Origin: Candidatus Eremiobacter antarcticus
GTDB taxonomy: Bacteria; Vulcanimicrobiota; Vulcanimicrobiia; Eremiobacterales; Eremiobacteraceae
DNA: 64,000 nt
Reading direction: 5' to 3'
NCBI GenBank assembly: GCA_003244105.1
Contig: QHBK01000014.1
Location: forward strand, 62,001-126,000
The notes below the pieces were generated by a model, which searched no databases, was not told the DNA's origin, and saw nothing but the letters and a program-made list of their open reading frames with translations. Shown here in pieces: positions 15,582-25,523 of the stretch; position 1 is the stretch's first letter; every line of letters starts with the position of its first letter. A program made the translations under genes and the position numbers.

Positions 15582-17204
15582 ATGAGATATCGCCTAGCCC
15601 TTTGCCTCATATGGTGTGCGATCTTCAACCTTGGGGGCTGCACGCAGCCTTCGACATCTGTTCACCCGCGCAATGGCGGCAGCACCGTCCACGGAATCGT
15701 GCGTTACGTCTTGGCCGGTGACGTCAACACCCTCAATCCCACGCTGGGCGGCCTGGCACTGGAAAACACTGTGACGGAAGCCATCTTCGATGGCCTCGTC
15801 AAGCTGAACGATCGTGACGACGTCGCGCCTGACCTCGCGCTTGCGGTTCCACGCCGGAGTAACGGCGGAATCAGCAAAGACGGGCGGACGCTTACCTATC
15901 ATCTTAGACACGGCGTCGTGTGGCATGACGGCCAGCCGTTCAGTTCGGCAGACGTCGCCTTCACGTACGCGACCATCACGAATCCCCACACGAATGCGCC
16001 CAACGTCTCCGCCTATCGTCAGGTCGAATGGCTTGCGACGCCGGACCCGTACACAGTCGTCGTGAGGCTGAAGAGCCCGTCAGCGCCGGCCGTCGGCCAG
16101 CTCTTCTGCAATGGGGAGAACGGGCAGATCATCCCTAAGCACTTGCTCGAGAACAGCGCCGACTTCAATCGCGATGCCTTCGGCCTGCATCCGGTGGGCA
16201 CCGGCCCCATGCAGTTCGATCGGTGGGAGCATGGCTCGCGCATCGTCTTGAAGAGCAATCCGCATTATTTCGCAGGGGCGCCGCACATTCGCGAGCTTCA
16301 ATTGCTGGTGGTGCCCGATGCCAACACCCGTCTCACGATGGCGACCGCCAAAGAAGCCGATGTTGTCGGCATCGCTCCCAACGATTTAGACCGAGTGAAA
16401 ACACTGACGGGTTACACCGTCATGGAGGCGCAAGGCTTCACGGAGGTCTATCTGACCTTCAACGTCACGCGCACGCCGTTCGATGACGTGCGGGTGCGCC
16501 GGGCCTTGATGATGGCGCTCGACCGCAAGAGAATCGTCGAAAACTCGCTTCGCGGCACCGCAACGCTGGCAAATTCCTTAATGCCCCCGTATCACTGGGC
16601 GTATGTGAAGGACAATGGAGTGCTGCCTTTCGATCCGGCAGCCGCGGGTGCGCTTCTGAAACAAGCCGGCTGGACCCCAGGTCCTGATGGCATCCGGCGG
16701 AACGGCGAGCGCCCTCTGGCATTCACCCTGATAAGCTACAGCGGATCAGCGACACGCAGCGCGCTGGCGCAGCAGATCCAAATCGGCTGGCGCGCGGCGG
16801 GCGCGGACGTGTCTTTGCGATTGTCTCCCGCGAACGTGCTGTTGGGCACGACCGGGTTGTTGACGACCGGTAAGTTCGATGCGTCTCTCGACGGGTTTAC
16901 CTTCGATCCGGACCCGGATCGAGCATACCTGATCGGACGCCGCTTTTTTCCGCCGCGGGGTTTCAACGCGTCTCGGTACCAGAACGCGAGGGCCGACGAG
17001 CTTTCCGACAAAGCAATGGCGTCTTACGAAGCGTCGGCGCGCGCGCCCCTGTACTTCGATCTGCAACGATTGCTGAACCGCGACGTTCCGATGATACCGC
17101 TGGCTTGGCCCAAGAGCCTGTACCTCGTCAATGCAGATTTGCGCGGCTTCAAGCCCGAGCCGGTCAACTCCGATTTCTGGAATGTTCAGGACTGGCAGAT
17201 ATAA
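15582..17204 (+). CDS. Oligopeptide/dipeptide ABC transporter substrate-binding lipoprotein
   Basis: 540 residues. An N-terminal lipobox (FNLGGC) gives a membrane-anchored lipoprotein. The mature part is the SBP_bac_5 fold: DVNTLNPTLGGLALENTVTE, LTYHLRHGVVWHDGQPFSSADVAFTY and LYFDLQRLLNRDVPMIPL are standard family segments. It binds peptides, or other solutes such as nickel or opines. No permease or ATPase gene is adjacent, so it works with components encoded elsewhere or acts as an orphan binding protein. Confidence 0.93.
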   Translation: MRYRLALCLIWCAIFNLGGCTQPSTSVHPRNGGSTVHGIVRYVLAGDVNTLNPTLGGLALENTVTEAIFDGLVKLNDRDDVAPDLALAVPRRSNGGISKDGRTLTYHLRHGVVWHDGQPFSSADVAFTYATITNPHTNAPNVSAYRQVEWLATPDPYTVVVRLKSPSAPAVGQLFCNGENGQIIPKHLLENSADFNRDAFGLHPVGTGPMQFDRWEHGSRIVLKSNPHYFAGAPHIRELQLLVVPDANTRLTMATAKEADVVGIAPNDLDRVKTLTGYTVMEAQGFTEVYLTFNVTRTPFDDVRVRRALMMALDRKRIVENSLRGTATLANSLMPPYHWAYVKDNGVLPFDPAAAGALLKQAGWTPGPDGIRRNGERPLAFTLISYSGSATRSALAQQIQIGWRAAGADVSLRLSPANVLLGTTGLLTTGKFDASLDGFTFDPDPDRAYLIGRRFFPPRGFNASRYQNARADELSDKAMASYEASARAPLYFDLQRLLNRDVPMIPLAWPKSLYLVNADLRGFKPEPVNSDFWNVQDWQI

Positions 17205-17229
17205 AAAGGCGGCACTTGTCGCGCCGCCT
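17201..17229 (-). terminator. Terminator of the 17247-17591 gene
   Basis: On the minus strand a 7-bp stem (AGGCGGC / GCCGCCT) with a 9-nt loop is followed by TTTTTAT. It begins 18 bp past the stop of the minus-strand gene and slightly overlaps the end of the plus-strand binding-protein gene. Confidence 0.75.
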
Positions 17230-17246
17230 ACGATGAGCATCCGTCG

Positions 17247-17591
17247 CTAAGACTTTATCATTGCCCCGTTATTGATCACGTAGATCTTGTCCGCATGCCG
17301 GGCCCCTAAAAAGCCCTGGTCATACCAGACCTTCACGTACATGCCGTTATGTATCTTAGCCATTTGGTACGTCGTCTTGCCGTTGTCGGAAAAGACGTTC
17401 TTGAATTTCGGTAAGAGCAAGAAGCTCAACGTCTGGTGGCCGGTGGGGTTGTACACCTTGATGTTGGTGGTCGAGACATGGACCACCCGGCCCGTCCAAA
17501 TCTTGTTCTTCGCCTCGGCGCTTTGCGGGGAGATCAAGATCGCTGCCAAGAGCAACCACGCAGCGGCAGCAAATAAAGCCAGTTTACGCAT
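17247..17591 (-). CDS. Exported protein of unknown function
   Basis: 114 residues. A clear signal peptide (RKLALFAAAAWLLLAAILIS, cleavage after AEA) is followed by an ~85-residue beta-rich domain starting KNKIWTGRVVHVSTTNIKVY and ending near KIYVINNGAMIKS. The pattern resembles an OB-like fold, but no family is recognised. It is followed by its own terminator, and an ~200-bp divergent region separates it from the DUF4397 lipoprotein gene. Confidence 0.7.
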   Translation of the reverse strand: MRKLALFAAAAWLLLAAILISPQSAEAKNKIWTGRVVHVSTTNIKVYNPTGHQTLSFLLLPKFKNVFSDNGKTTYQMAKIHNGMYVKVWYDQGFLGARHADKIYVINNGAMIKS

Positions 17592-17793
17592 TCAACTCCT
17601 CCTTGAAACGAACGATAACCCTTAATGGCAAACGTCTGCCCACCGAATAACGTTTCAAGGCCGCCTCGCCCGCCACCCGTTCTGATGTTGGGGACAGCCG
17701 ACGCTGGCCAGCGCACAGCAGGGGTGAGTACGACACAAGCCGGGGTATGAAACTGGCGGGGCAGCGAACCAACGTCCAAAGGAGTGAATTGAT

Positions 17794-18594
17794 TTGAAAT
17801 TTCCATTGACCATTCGTCTCGCGGCGCTCGCCGGCGCCATGGTGACGCTCGCTGCCTGCAACGGCGGCGGACTCAACAACATCGTCGCCGCCGGCAGAGC
17901 CCACGTTCGCCTCATCGACGCTTCCCCGAACCAACCCGGACCGCTCTCGCTCGTCGTGGCTTCGACCGTCATCAACAGCAACATCACGGCCGCGACGCCC
18001 GTCGGCGTCTACGCGGACGTCGGGTCCGGCCCTCAGACATTTCTGATCCAGCCCAGCAGCGTACCGGCGGTCGCAAAGAACGTCGCAGCTTCGACGTTCT
18101 ACACCGTGGCACTGATCGGCGAGCCTGGGCAGCCGAACTTCGGTGAAGTGATTTTCCAAGATACGAACTCGCTGCAGAGCCCCTCCACCGTACGCTACAA
18201 AGTGAATGATGCCGCACCCGTAGCCGGCACGGTTGACGTCTACGTCTACCAAGGCGCGACGCTTCCGCCGCCAACTGTGCCCGGTCTGACCGCCGGACAG
18301 GACTCTGGCTCAATCGTCAATCCGCCGGGTAATGCGTACATTCCGACGCTGGGATCGCCGACACTGCTGCCGAGCGGAGCATACAACATCACGGTCACGC
18401 AAGCCGGGAATGCCTCAAACGTTCTGTTCACGGCTTCCGCGACGCTCAACGTCGGCTTCTCGTACTCGTTCACGCTGGAAGACACCGCGGCACCGACTCC
18501 TGCGGCGCCGTTGCGAGTGATCCTCGCGATAGACCAGCCCTCGCAGGGAACCAATCAGGCTAGTCTCATGAGCCTCGTGAACCATCGCATCTGA
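17794..18594 (+). CDS. DUF4397 domain lipoprotein
   Basis: 266 residues from a TTG start with AAAGGAG upstream. The signal peptide ends in a lipobox (VTLAAC), giving a lipid-anchored surface protein. Two DUF4397 repeats follow: AHVRLIDASPNQPGPLSLVV with VGVYADVGSGPQTF, then AGTVDVYVYQGATLPP. The domain is a beta-sandwich of unknown role, common in secreted bacterial proteins. It is monocistronic, with a terminator hairpin 33 bp downstream. Confidence 0.85.
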   Translation: MKFPLTIRLAALAGAMVTLAACNGGGLNNIVAAGRAHVRLIDASPNQPGPLSLVVASTVINSNITAATPVGVYADVGSGPQTFLIQPSSVPAVAKNVAASTFYTVALIGEPGQPNFGEVIFQDTNSLQSPSTVRYKVNDAAPVAGTVDVYVYQGATLPPPTVPGLTAGQDSGSIVNPPGNAYIPTLGSPTLLPSGAYNITVTQAGNASNVLFTASATLNVGFSYSFTLEDTAAPTPAAPLRVILAIDQPSQGTNQASLMSLVNHRI

Positions 18595-18626
18595 CCTGAG
18601 CTAGTTTGAGGGTCAGCGTGTTTCTT

Positions 18627-18656
18627 GAAAGGCCGCGAGCGTGCTTGCGGCCTTTC
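18627..18656. terminator. Convergent (bidirectional) terminator hairpin
   Basis: A perfect 10-bp stem, GAAAGGCCGC / GCGGCCTTTC, with a 10-nt loop lies between the DUF4397 gene and ribF, which converge. There is only a short T tract on each side, so it may be weak. Confidence 0.7.
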
Positions 18657-18660
18657 GCTA

Positions 18661-19566
18661 TCACGACGCGGTCTGTACGTCCAACGTCATCTGCGCGATA
18701 AGCTCCTCGGCGTTTTTGAACCGCTTTTGTTCGCGCAGAAAACGCCACTCCGTCAGCGACAGCTGCTCGCCATAGATGCTGCCGCTGAAATGAAGAAGAT
18801 GACATTCGACCGTCAGCGCCTTGCCGTTGAACGTCGGATTGTCCCCAATGCTCGTGACCGCGTCGTAGTCCTTTCCGTCGCGACGAGCTCTGCAGGCATA
18901 GACGCCGGGTGTGGGGATGAGCTTCTCCGGCGCAATCGATAGATTTGCCGTTGGATAGCCCAGCAGCTGCCCGCGACCTTCGCCCGTCACGACGATGCCT
19001 CGCACTTCGTACGCAGAGCCCAACAGCGCGTCGGCCTTGCGAAAGTCGTGTTCCTCGACCAACGAGCGTATGCGAGTGCTGGAAACTTTTTCGCCGTCGC
19101 GCTCCAGCAATGGCGCGGCTTCGAAGGCGCAGTGATGCGCTGCAAGGAGGCGCTCTGCCAGATAGACGTCGCCCTGGCGCCCTTGCCCGAATCTCCAGTT
19201 CTCGCCGACGATCAGCATCTTCGTGCGCAAGCGCTCGAGCAGTATTTCTTCCAGAAACGTCTGTGCGGGCGTCGTCTGCATGCGCTCGTCGAAGGGCAGC
19301 AGGAAAAGCAGATCGAGCGCGCAGCCGGCCAGCAGATTGACCTTCTGTTCCATCGTTGTGAGGCATTTGGGGCCTTGGCCGGGGTGAAAATATTCCTGCG
19401 GGTGGCGCTCAAACGTGAAGGCAGCGGCCAGCTGACCGGGCGCGCGGGCGGAGGTCAGTCGCGAGAGAACCGCGCGGTGACCGATGTGGACGCCGTCGAA
19501 GAGCCCGATGCTCAACAAGAGGTCGGCAGCGGCCTCATAATGATCCAGCGACCGCACGATACGCAT
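18661..19566 (-). CDS. ribF: Bifunctional riboflavin kinase/FAD synthetase
   Basis: 301 residues that make FMN and FAD from riboflavin and ATP in the cytoplasm. The N-terminal FAD synthetase half shows SIGLFDGVHIGHRAVLSRL and the late VSSTRIRSLVEEHDFRKADAL motif. The C-terminal riboflavin kinase half shows GYPTANLSI (metal/ATP site) and VECHLLHFSGSIYGEQL. The order and length match RibF. It starts 6 bp after truB, the normal order in this translation cluster. Confidence 0.96.
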   Translation of the reverse strand: MRIVRSLDHYEAAADLLLSIGLFDGVHIGHRAVLSRLTSARAPGQLAAAFTFERHPQEYFHPGQGPKCLTTMEQKVNLLAGCALDLLFLLPFDERMQTTPAQTFLEEILLERLRTKMLIVGENWRFGQGRQGDVYLAERLLAAHHCAFEAAPLLERDGEKVSSTRIRSLVEEHDFRKADALLGSAYEVRGIVVTGEGRGQLLGYPTANLSIAPEKLIPTPGVYACRARRDGKDYDAVTSIGDNPTFNGKALTVECHLLHFSGSIYGEQLSLTEWRFLREQKRFKNAEELIAQMTLDVQTAS

Positions 19567-19572
19567 GGCCGG

Positions 19573-20601
19573 CTACCCGTTCGCTTCTCCACCGCTCGCG
19601 CCTTTGGCGGCACCTTCGTCAGCAGTTTGAGCGAGAACCCGAACCGGCGAGAGCAGCACCTTGCCTTGCTGTTCGCTGGCGCGTGCCGTGCCGAGCAATT
19701 CATCCTCGCCGAAAACGACAAGCAGTTCCTGATGCCTGTCATAAGCGCCCGCAGCGCGAACGGCGGCTGGATCGGCGACGATGATCGGACAGCCATGCTC
19801 GAAGCGGCGAGCTTGCGACTCGTCGACCGCGATGCGCGGGGTTGAAAAGAATTTCAATGGATTGAGGAAGCAGCCTCGGACGTCACGCCCCAACTGTTGC
19901 GGCAACGCAGCCGAACCTGCGTGGAAGTCGCCTGATGACAAGCGCACGAGCGCGCCCATGTGCGCGACAAGACCGAGGCGCTGGCCCACATCCTCGCACA
20001 GAACTCGCACGTACGTGCCGGCAGCACACTCCACGAAGAGCCGGGTGCTCCGAGACACCCGCTCCGGCTCCGGCAAGACGCGCAGGTCGTAGATGTGCGT
20101 CGGCCTGCTCTTGCGCTCGACGCAGACACCGGCGCGAGCGCTGCGGTAGAGCGGACGGCCTTGCACTTTCACAGCCGAGTGCATTGGGGGGACTTGTTCG
20201 AGCGGACCGACGAAATCGGGTACCACCTTTGCCAACGCAGCAAGCCAGCCGTCAGGAACGTGGCCTTGCTCGATGACGTTCCCCGTCGCGTCGCCGGTGT
20301 TCGTACGGGCGCCGACGTTCAGCTCGAAGACGTAACGCTTACGTGTGTTCGCGAGCAACGGAAAGAGCCTCGTAGCTTTGCCAAGCCCTAATACGAGTAC
20401 GCCGCAGGCGCCAGGATCGAGCGTTCCCCAATGTCCAAGGGCATCGGCGCCCGCCAGCCGTTTGACCCAGCTGCCGAAGGCGGTAGAACTTACGCCGCTG
20501 GGCTTGAACGCGTTGATGAACGCGAAAGGCGGTTGGGCGATATCAGGTCGGAGCGCGATCGGCCGCGATTTGCGCCGCCATCTCAGTCCGCACGGCCGCA
20601 A
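19573..20601 (-). CDS. truB: tRNA pseudouridine(55) synthase
   Basis: TruB isomerises U55 in the T loop of tRNAs. The catalytic Asp is in HWGTLDPGACGVLVLGLGKA; FINAFKPSGVSS begins the core, and KRYVFELNVGARTNTGDATG is motif-conserved. The C-terminal part carries an extra ~70 residues like other long TruBs. The core overlaps the end of nrnA. In-frame options are TTG 20601, CTG codons or ATC 20541; no ATG precedes the core other than the overlong 20673. I give TTG 20601, but the start is unsure. It is cotranscribed with nrnA and ribF. Confidence 0.93.
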   Translation of the reverse strand: MRPCGLRWRRKSRPIALRPDIAQPPFAFINAFKPSGVSSTAFGSWVKRLAGADALGHWGTLDPGACGVLVLGLGKATRLFPLLANTRKRYVFELNVGARTNTGDATGNVIEQGHVPDGWLAALAKVVPDFVGPLEQVPPMHSAVKVQGRPLYRSARAGVCVERKSRPTHIYDLRVLPEPERVSRSTRLFVECAAGTYVRVLCEDVGQRLGLVAHMGALVRLSSGDFHAGSAALPQQLGRDVRGCFLNPLKFFSTPRIAVDESQARRFEHGCPIIVADPAAVRAAGAYDRHQELLVVFGEDELLGTARASEQQGKVLLSPVRVLAQTADEGAAKGASGGEANG

Positions 20602-21556
20602 GCGTGCGCGAAAGAGCGTTGGGCAAAGGTCCCGGCAGGGTTGCTCCGGCAGCGCGGAAGTGCCCCCCCCCATCCAGTTTCTTGGCGGCGGCCATCACAT
20701 TGAACCGGCCGCGAGAGCGTAAGCTCAGGCGGTAGTTCCCGTCGGGAGACTCCTTGAGCAGTGCGGCTACTTCGCAGCGGTCGACAGCGCGCAAGGCTCC
20801 AACCACGTCTTCAAGGTCCTCATGCGTTGCGCCAAACTCTTCGAGCAGGGCGCGGCTGACGACCGAGTAGCAGATGCCGTCGTCGGTCATCACCGCGGCG
20901 TCGAGCGTGCGGCCCAAGACCTTTTGCCCGCTGAAGCTGCGCGTTTGATAGAGTTGCTCCGTGATGAGGTCTTTATCCGCGCCGACATTGACCAAGGCGG
21001 CGGCCAAGCGCAACGTCTGAGGGCGCGCGTTGCTGTACAAAAAGCAGCCGGTGTCGGAGATGAGCGTCGTGAGCAGGCACGTTGCTATGCCCGGTGTGAT
21101 CGGTTGGCCCAACGCCGCGATGACGTTGAGCACCAAGACGCCGGTCGCGGCTTCCGCCTCCAAGACGTAGTTCCAGCGGCCAAAGCGCTTATTGCCCAGA
21201 TGATGGTCGATGTTGACGATCTGCTCGGGCGGCACCCAGCCCAAGGCCTCACCGGCGCGCGACTGGTCGCTCATGTCAAAGAAGACGAAGACCGCATCAG
21301 ACTTGACGCCCTCGAAAGAGCGTTGCACCAGATCGGAGTCCGGCAAAAAGCGCAAGTTCTTGGGGACTTCGTCGTCTAAGAAATAGATGACATCTTTGCC
21401 CATCGCTTTGAGCGCCAGACCGAGCGCAAGACCGCTGCCCAGTACGTCGCCGTCGGGTTTTTCGTGAGCGCACATCACGAACTGCCCGTGCTCGCGGAAA
21501 CACGCAAGCACTGCGGCGTCCGTGAAACCGCCGCCGGGAACGCCGTTACTCGCCAT
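20543..21556 (-). CDS. nrnA: Bifunctional oligoribonuclease/PAP phosphatase (DHH/DHHA1)
   Basis: About 337 residues. The DHH-domain motifs are CAHEKPDGDVLGSG, FFDMSD and NIDHHLGN, and the DHHA1 motif near the end is KLDGGGHFRAAGA. NrnA degrades 2-5-nt RNA fragments and/or pAp in the cytoplasm. ATG 21556 overlaps the rbfA stop by 11 bp (HGE-stop read against MASNG). The frame continues upstream to 21589, but the coupled start is preferred. Placement between rbfA and truB is the standard order in Gram-positives and related phyla. Confidence 0.94.
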   Translation of the reverse strand: MASNGVPGGGFTDAAVLACFREHGQFVMCAHEKPDGDVLGSGLALGLALKAMGKDVIYFLDDEVPKNLRFLPDSDLVQRSFEGVKSDAVFVFFDMSDQSRAGEALGWVPPEQIVNIDHHLGNKRFGRWNYVLEAEAATGVLVLNVIAALGQPITPGIATCLLTTLISDTGCFLYSNARPQTLRLAAALVNVGADKDLITEQLYQTRSFSGQKVLGRTLDAAVMTDDGICYSVVSRALLEEFGATHEDLEDVVGALRAVDRCEVAALLKESPDGNYRLSLRSRGRFNVMAAAKKLDGGGHFRAAGATLPGPLPNALSRTLAAVRTEMAAQIAADRAPT

Positions 21557-21932
21557 GCGCCTTGCGCTCATCGCGCCGGACGACTTCATCGATCATGGTC
21601 GTGACGCGGACCCCCTGAGCGATCGACTCATCGCGCACGAACGTCAGTGAAGGCGTCCGCCGGGTGTGTATGCGCTTGCCCAAAGCCGTGCTCAAAAATC
21701 CAGCTGCCGATTGCAGTCCCTTCATGGTCGCCGCGGTGGCGCGCGCATCGCCGAGCGGGCTTGCGTGCACCACGGCGCTGCGCAGATCGGGGCTCACGTC
21801 GCAGGAGAGGAGCGTCACAAAGCCTACCCGCGGATCTTTGAGCTCGGCGCGAAGTATCTCGCTGAGTTCGCGCACGATTTCGTGCTCGATTCGCAAAAGA
21901 CGCTGGCTTTTAGTCTCAATTCCGTCGCGCAA
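21546..21932 (-). CDS. rbfA: 30S ribosome-binding factor A
   Basis: 128 residues, KH-like fold. RIEHEIVRELSEILRAELKDPRVGFVTL and HASPLGDARATAATMKGLQ followed by HTRRTPSLTFVRDESI are RbfA signatures. It helps mature the 30S subunit at the 16S 5' end. The start is TTG 21932. It lies after infB and the small repeat-like gene and overlaps nrnA. Confidence 0.95.
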   Translation of the reverse strand: MRDGIETKSQRLLRIEHEIVRELSEILRAELKDPRVGFVTLLSCDVSPDLRSAVVHASPLGDARATAATMKGLQSAAGFLSTALGKRIHTRRTPSLTFVRDESIAQGVRVTTMIDEVVRRDERKAHGE

Positions 21933-22011
21933 CTGTTAATCACCGCACATACGTTCGACGTCTAGGGGTTGCGCCGCCGGACGGCCGAACGTCGTGGCGC
22001 GCGAGCTGACC

Positions 22012-22557
22012 TCAGCTCTGCGTGTCGTCAGAACCGCCGTCATCCTCGAGCCACGCTCGGGCGTGCTCGTCTTTGACGTGGGAAAGAGCCCAAGACCGGA
22101 TCGCCCCCGCGCGATCCTCTTCTCCGCACTCGACCAGCGCATCGACGAGTTGCGACGCTGTCATCGCCCATCGCTCGTCCGCTTCGTCGACGCTGAGGAG
22201 AACCGCCGCGCAGAGATGCGCGATGGCGGGCGCCCAACGATTGAGATTGGCATAGGCGGCGCCCAAGTCGGCATAGAGGCAGGGCGCCGAGGGAAAAGCC
22301 TCCACTCCCGCGCGCAGCAGGTGTTCCTCGCGTTCGTCGTTCCCGAGCTCAAGGCAGAGTGAAGCCATCAGTTGGATACCCTCCGGCCCCAGGTCGCCCG
22401 CGTTCTCCACAGGTTCGAGCAAGCTCAGCGCGCGTCGCAGTTCCGAACGCTGCTCCGGCGTCCACGGCTCATCCCCGTCGCCGTGCGAGACGATGACGTT
22501 GAAATAAATCTCGTGTGCTTGATCGACGACGTCGCGGTCCACAAGCGTCGCCCTCAA
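22012..22557 (-). CDS. Helical (TPR-like) protein of unknown function in the translation cluster
   Basis: 181 residues, acidic and alpha-helical. GIQLMASLCLELGNDEREEHL, CLYADLGAAYANLNRWAPAI and QLVDALVECGEEDRAGAIRS look like degenerate tetratricopeptide repeats. The TTG start at 22557 is 31 bp after the infB stop, and rbfA follows. An extra TPR-like gene between infB and rbfA is not the usual arrangement. A role in ribosome biogenesis can only be inferred from its place. Confidence 0.7.
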   Translation of the reverse strand: MRATLVDRDVVDQAHEIYFNVIVSHGDGDEPWTPEQRSELRRALSLLEPVENAGDLGPEGIQLMASLCLELGNDEREEHLLRAGVEAFPSAPCLYADLGAAYANLNRWAPAIAHLCAAVLLSVDEADERWAMTASQLVDALVECGEEDRAGAIRSWALSHVKDEHARAWLEDDGGSDDTQS

Positions 22558-22588
22558 CGCCGGCCGTCAGCGCGATGCGGGGACACGG

Positions 22589-25234
22589 TTATGCCACGCC
22601 CGCGGCGGCCACTTGCTCCGTCGTGAACGCCTCGATGACGTCGCCCTCTTTGATGTCGTTGAAGTTCTCGATTGCCATACCGCATTCGTACCCCTCAGCC
22701 ACTTCGCGCACGTCGTCCTTGAAACGCTTGAGCGACGCGAGCTTGCCCTCGTAGACGAGCGCGCTGTCGCGCAGCAGCCGCACGCGCGAGTCGCGGGTCA
22801 CTTTGCCCGAACGCACGTAGCAGCCGGCGATCGTGCCGATCTTGCTGACCTTGAAGGTCTGGCGGATCTCGGCCTGGCCCTGCACGACCTCTCGCGTTTG
22901 CGGCTTGAGCATGCCCGTCATCGCAGCCTTGACTTCGTCGATGACGTTGTAGATGACATCGTACAGACGGACGTCCACCCCTTCGGCTTCGGCTTTGCGG
23001 GCGATGGTCGCGTCTGGCCGGATGTTGAAACCGATGATGATCGCGTTGGAAGCGCTCGCCAGCATCACGTCTGATTCGTTGATGCCCCCGACGCCTGTAT
23101 GGATCACGCGCGTGCGCACCTCTTCGTTCGCCAGGCCGTCCAGTTGCGCTCTCAAGGCTTCCACTGAGCCCTGCGCGTCGGCCTTGATGATGAGATTGAG
23201 GTCCCGTTGGCCGCCCTCTTTGGCCTGCGCCAAGAATCCGTCGAGCGTGACCGTGCGCCGAGCCGTCGCCATGCGCTGCTCGCGCTTGCGCTGGCTCCGT
23301 TTCGCCGCAAGCTCCCGGGCGTCGCGCTCGTCGGATACGACTTCCAAAATATCGCCCGCCGCCGGCACGTCGGAGAGGCCCATGATCTCCGCAGGAATCG
23401 CGGGGCCCGCTCGCTTGATGGCCTCAAGCTTATCATCGAAGAGCGCGCGCACGCGGCCCCACGTGGATCCCACGACGACGATGTCTCCCACGCGCAACGT
23501 GCCGTTCTTGACGAGCACGGTCGCAACCGGCCCGCGGGCCCGATCCAGCTGCGCCTCGATGATCACGCCCTGGGCGCGCCGGCTCTTGTTGGATTTCAGC
23601 TCCAGCAGATCGGCGTTGAGGAGGACCATATCCAGCAGCTCGTCGATGCCCGTCTTCTGCTTCGCGGAGACCGGGATGAACTGCGTCTGTCCGCCCCATT
23701 CCTCGGGCGTGAGCCCTTGGTCCGAGAGCTGCTGCTTCACCCGATCGACGTTCGCGTTGGGCTTGTCAACCTTGTTCACCGCGACGACGATCGGCACGCC
23801 GGCCGCTTTGGCGTGATTCATCGCTTCAATCGTCTGCGGCATGACACCGTCGTCCGCCGCGACCACGAGAATCGCGACATCCGTGACCTTTGCGCCGCGC
23901 GCGCGCATCTCGGTGAACGCTTCGTGTCCGGGCGTATCGATGAACGTCACCTTGCGGTCGCCGTATTCGACCGTGTACGCGCCGATGCGCTGCGTGATGC
24001 CGCCGGCTTCTCCAGCGGCGACTTTGGTGGAGCGGATCGCGTCCAGCAACGAGGTCTTGCCGTGGTCGACGTGGCCCAACACGGTCACGACGGGAGGACG
24101 CGCGGTGAGCGAGCCGACCGGATCGCTGTCGACGACGATCTCGGCGACCTCTTCGCCGGCTTCTTTGACGATCGTGTTGAACCCAAAGCGGCGAGCCACT
24201 TGAGAACCCACGTCGGATGGGATGTGCTGGTTGATCGTCGCCATCGTGCCCATCTTGATGAGCTGGGCGATGACTTGACCGGCGGGGATCTCCATCGCGG
24301 CGGCGAGCTGCTGCACCGTGATGAGGTCCGGGATCTCCAGATCTTTGAGCACCGCCGGCTCGGCGGCAGGTGCAGATGCTGCGGTCTTGTGCCGCTGCTG
24401 ACTTTTGTTGAGCAGCTCCTCGCGCTCTCGCTCTTTGCGGTCGCGCTCTTGGTCCTCGCGCGAGCGCTTGCGCGTTCCCGAGGGTGCCGGCCCTGACGTA
24501 GGCGAGGGAGCGCTGCCTGGTACCAAGCCGCGACCCGGCAGCGGGCGGCCAGGCATCGGTCTGGGCGGCAGTGGGCGCCCGGGAAATGCACCGTCTCGGC
24601 GCAAGGGCGGGCGCAGACCTGTGCCCGCATCCGGTCCGGCGAAATTAGGAGCATCCAGCGGCCTTGCAGGCGGGCGCTCTTGGCGCTCGGGGATTGGGCC
24701 AGGCTTCATCACCGGCACCGGCGTTGAGGGGCTGGCCGACGCGGCGGGCACCACCTTATGCGTAGAAGGCGGACGCATCACGCTCTTTTGACCGGAGGGC
24801 ACCGGTTGTAGGTGCTGCACGGGGGGAGCCGCCGGACCGGAAGCGGCGGGAGCAACGGGCATGGCAGGCGCGGGGCCGACCGGTGCGCTTGGAGGCGCCT
24901 GGCGCTCCGGGACCGGTCGAAGCGGTTCGACGACTTGGGTTTGAGGGGGTGGCGCCGCGGGCGGTGCGGTGACGGCAGATGAGACCGGCGCCGCTGCCGG
25001 CGCGAGCGCCGGTGCTCCGTTGCCTGCCGTGTGCTTGGCAGCCGGCTTGTGCCCTTTGGCGGCGTTCGCCAGACTCCCGAGCAAGACGCCCTTGACGATG
25101 CGCGCGCGGTGCTCGTCGATGACGCTCATGTGGGTCGACGCCTGGATGCCCACTTTGCCGAGCAGGGCGATCGTGTCTTTGCTGGATAGATTGAGCTCTT
25201 TGGCGAGCTCGTGCACGCGTACGGTGGTTGTCAT
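22589..25234 (-). CDS. infB: Translation initiation factor IF-2
   Basis: 881 residues. An N-terminal IF2_N domain ([20 protein letters not shown]) is followed by a Pro/Ala/Gly-rich linker (~65-265) and a charged helix. A second IF2_N (~295-345), the GTPase domain with [14 protein letters not shown] (G1), DTPGHEAF (G3) and NKVDKP (G4), and then the beta-barrel and IF2 C-terminal domains complete the protein. It places initiator tRNA on the 30S P site and drives subunit joining. It begins 8 bp after ylxR within the nusA-infB operon. Confidence 0.98.
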   Translation of the reverse strand: MTTTVRVHELAKELNLSSKDTIALLGKVGIQASTHMSVIDEHRARIVKGVLLGSLANAAKGHKPAAKHTAGNGAPALAPAAAPVSSAVTAPPAAPPPQTQVVEPLRPVPERQAPPSAPVGPAPAMPVAPAASGPAAPPVQHLQPVPSGQKSVMRPPSTHKVVPAASASPSTPVPVMKPGPIPERQERPPARPLDAPNFAGPDAGTGLRPPLRRDGAFPGRPLPPRPMPGRPLPGRGLVPGSAPSPTSGPAPSGTRKRSREDQERDRKEREREELLNKSQQRHKTAASAPAAEPAVLKDLEIPDLITVQQLAAAMEIPAGQVIAQLIKMGTMATINQHIPSDVGSQVARRFGFNTIVKEAGEEVAEIVVDSDPVGSLTARPPVVTVLGHVDHGKTSLLDAIRSTKVAAGEAGGITQRIGAYTVEYGDRKVTFIDTPGHEAFTEMRARGAKVTDVAILVVAADDGVMPQTIEAMNHAKAAGVPIVVAVNKVDKPNANVDRVKQQLSDQGLTPEEWGGQTQFIPVSAKQKTGIDELLDMVLLNADLLELKSNKSRRAQGVIIEAQLDRARGPVATVLVKNGTLRVGDIVVVGSTWGRVRALFDDKLEAIKRAGPAIPAEIMGLSDVPAAGDILEVVSDERDARELAAKRSQRKREQRMATARRTVTLDGFLAQAKEGGQRDLNLIIKADAQGSVEALRAQLDGLANEEVRTRVIHTGVGGINESDVMLASASNAIIIGFNIRPDATIARKAEAEGVDVRLYDVIYNVIDEVKAAMTGMLKPQTREVVQGQAEIRQTFKVSKIGTIAGCYVRSGKVTRDSRVRLLRDSALVYEGKLASLKRFKDDVREVAEGYECGMAIENFNDIKEGDVIEAFTTEQVAAAGVA

Positions 25235-25241
25235 TCGTTCC

Positions 25242-25523
25242 TTATATACGGCATGTATTCGCGTATTTCATCGTCGCCGCGCCGCTCAAGGCGCGGTATC
25301 GCTTGTTCTTTTCGACCCGCTCGGCGCACTGCGCCGAACAGATATAGGCGCCTCGCCCCGGCAATGAACCGGACGCATCCGCCACCCACTGCGAGGGCCC
25401 CGGCCGTTGCGACTGTTCGGGCGCGGGAGGCGCCGGCCGGCACACGAAGCGCGCCAGCTTCTGCTTCTCCAAGCGCTGCCTGCAGACCACGCACTGGCGA
25501 ACGGGCACATGACCCCGCTTCAT
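25242..25523 (-). CDS. ylxR: YlxR (DUF448) RNA-binding-like protein
   Basis: 93 residues. RQCVVCRQRLEKQKLARFV and the closing GRGAYICSAQCAERVEKNKR are the DUF448 signature, with conserved Arg and Cys. The fold has a positively charged cleft and may act as a nucleoid- or RNA-associated regulator. It overlaps the nusA stop by 4 bp and precedes infB, the conserved order. Confidence 0.95.
   Translation of the reverse strand: MKRGHVPVRQCVVCRQRLEKQKLARFVCRPAPPAPEQSQRPGPSQWVADASGSLPGRGAYICSAQCAERVEKNKRYRALSGAATMKYANTCRI

Noticed and set aside
23207-24496. A 429-residue plus-strand open frame opposite infB
   Set aside because: It is a shadow of the IF-2 gene: its composition is an Arg/His-rich antisense of a GC-rich gene and it shows no domain.
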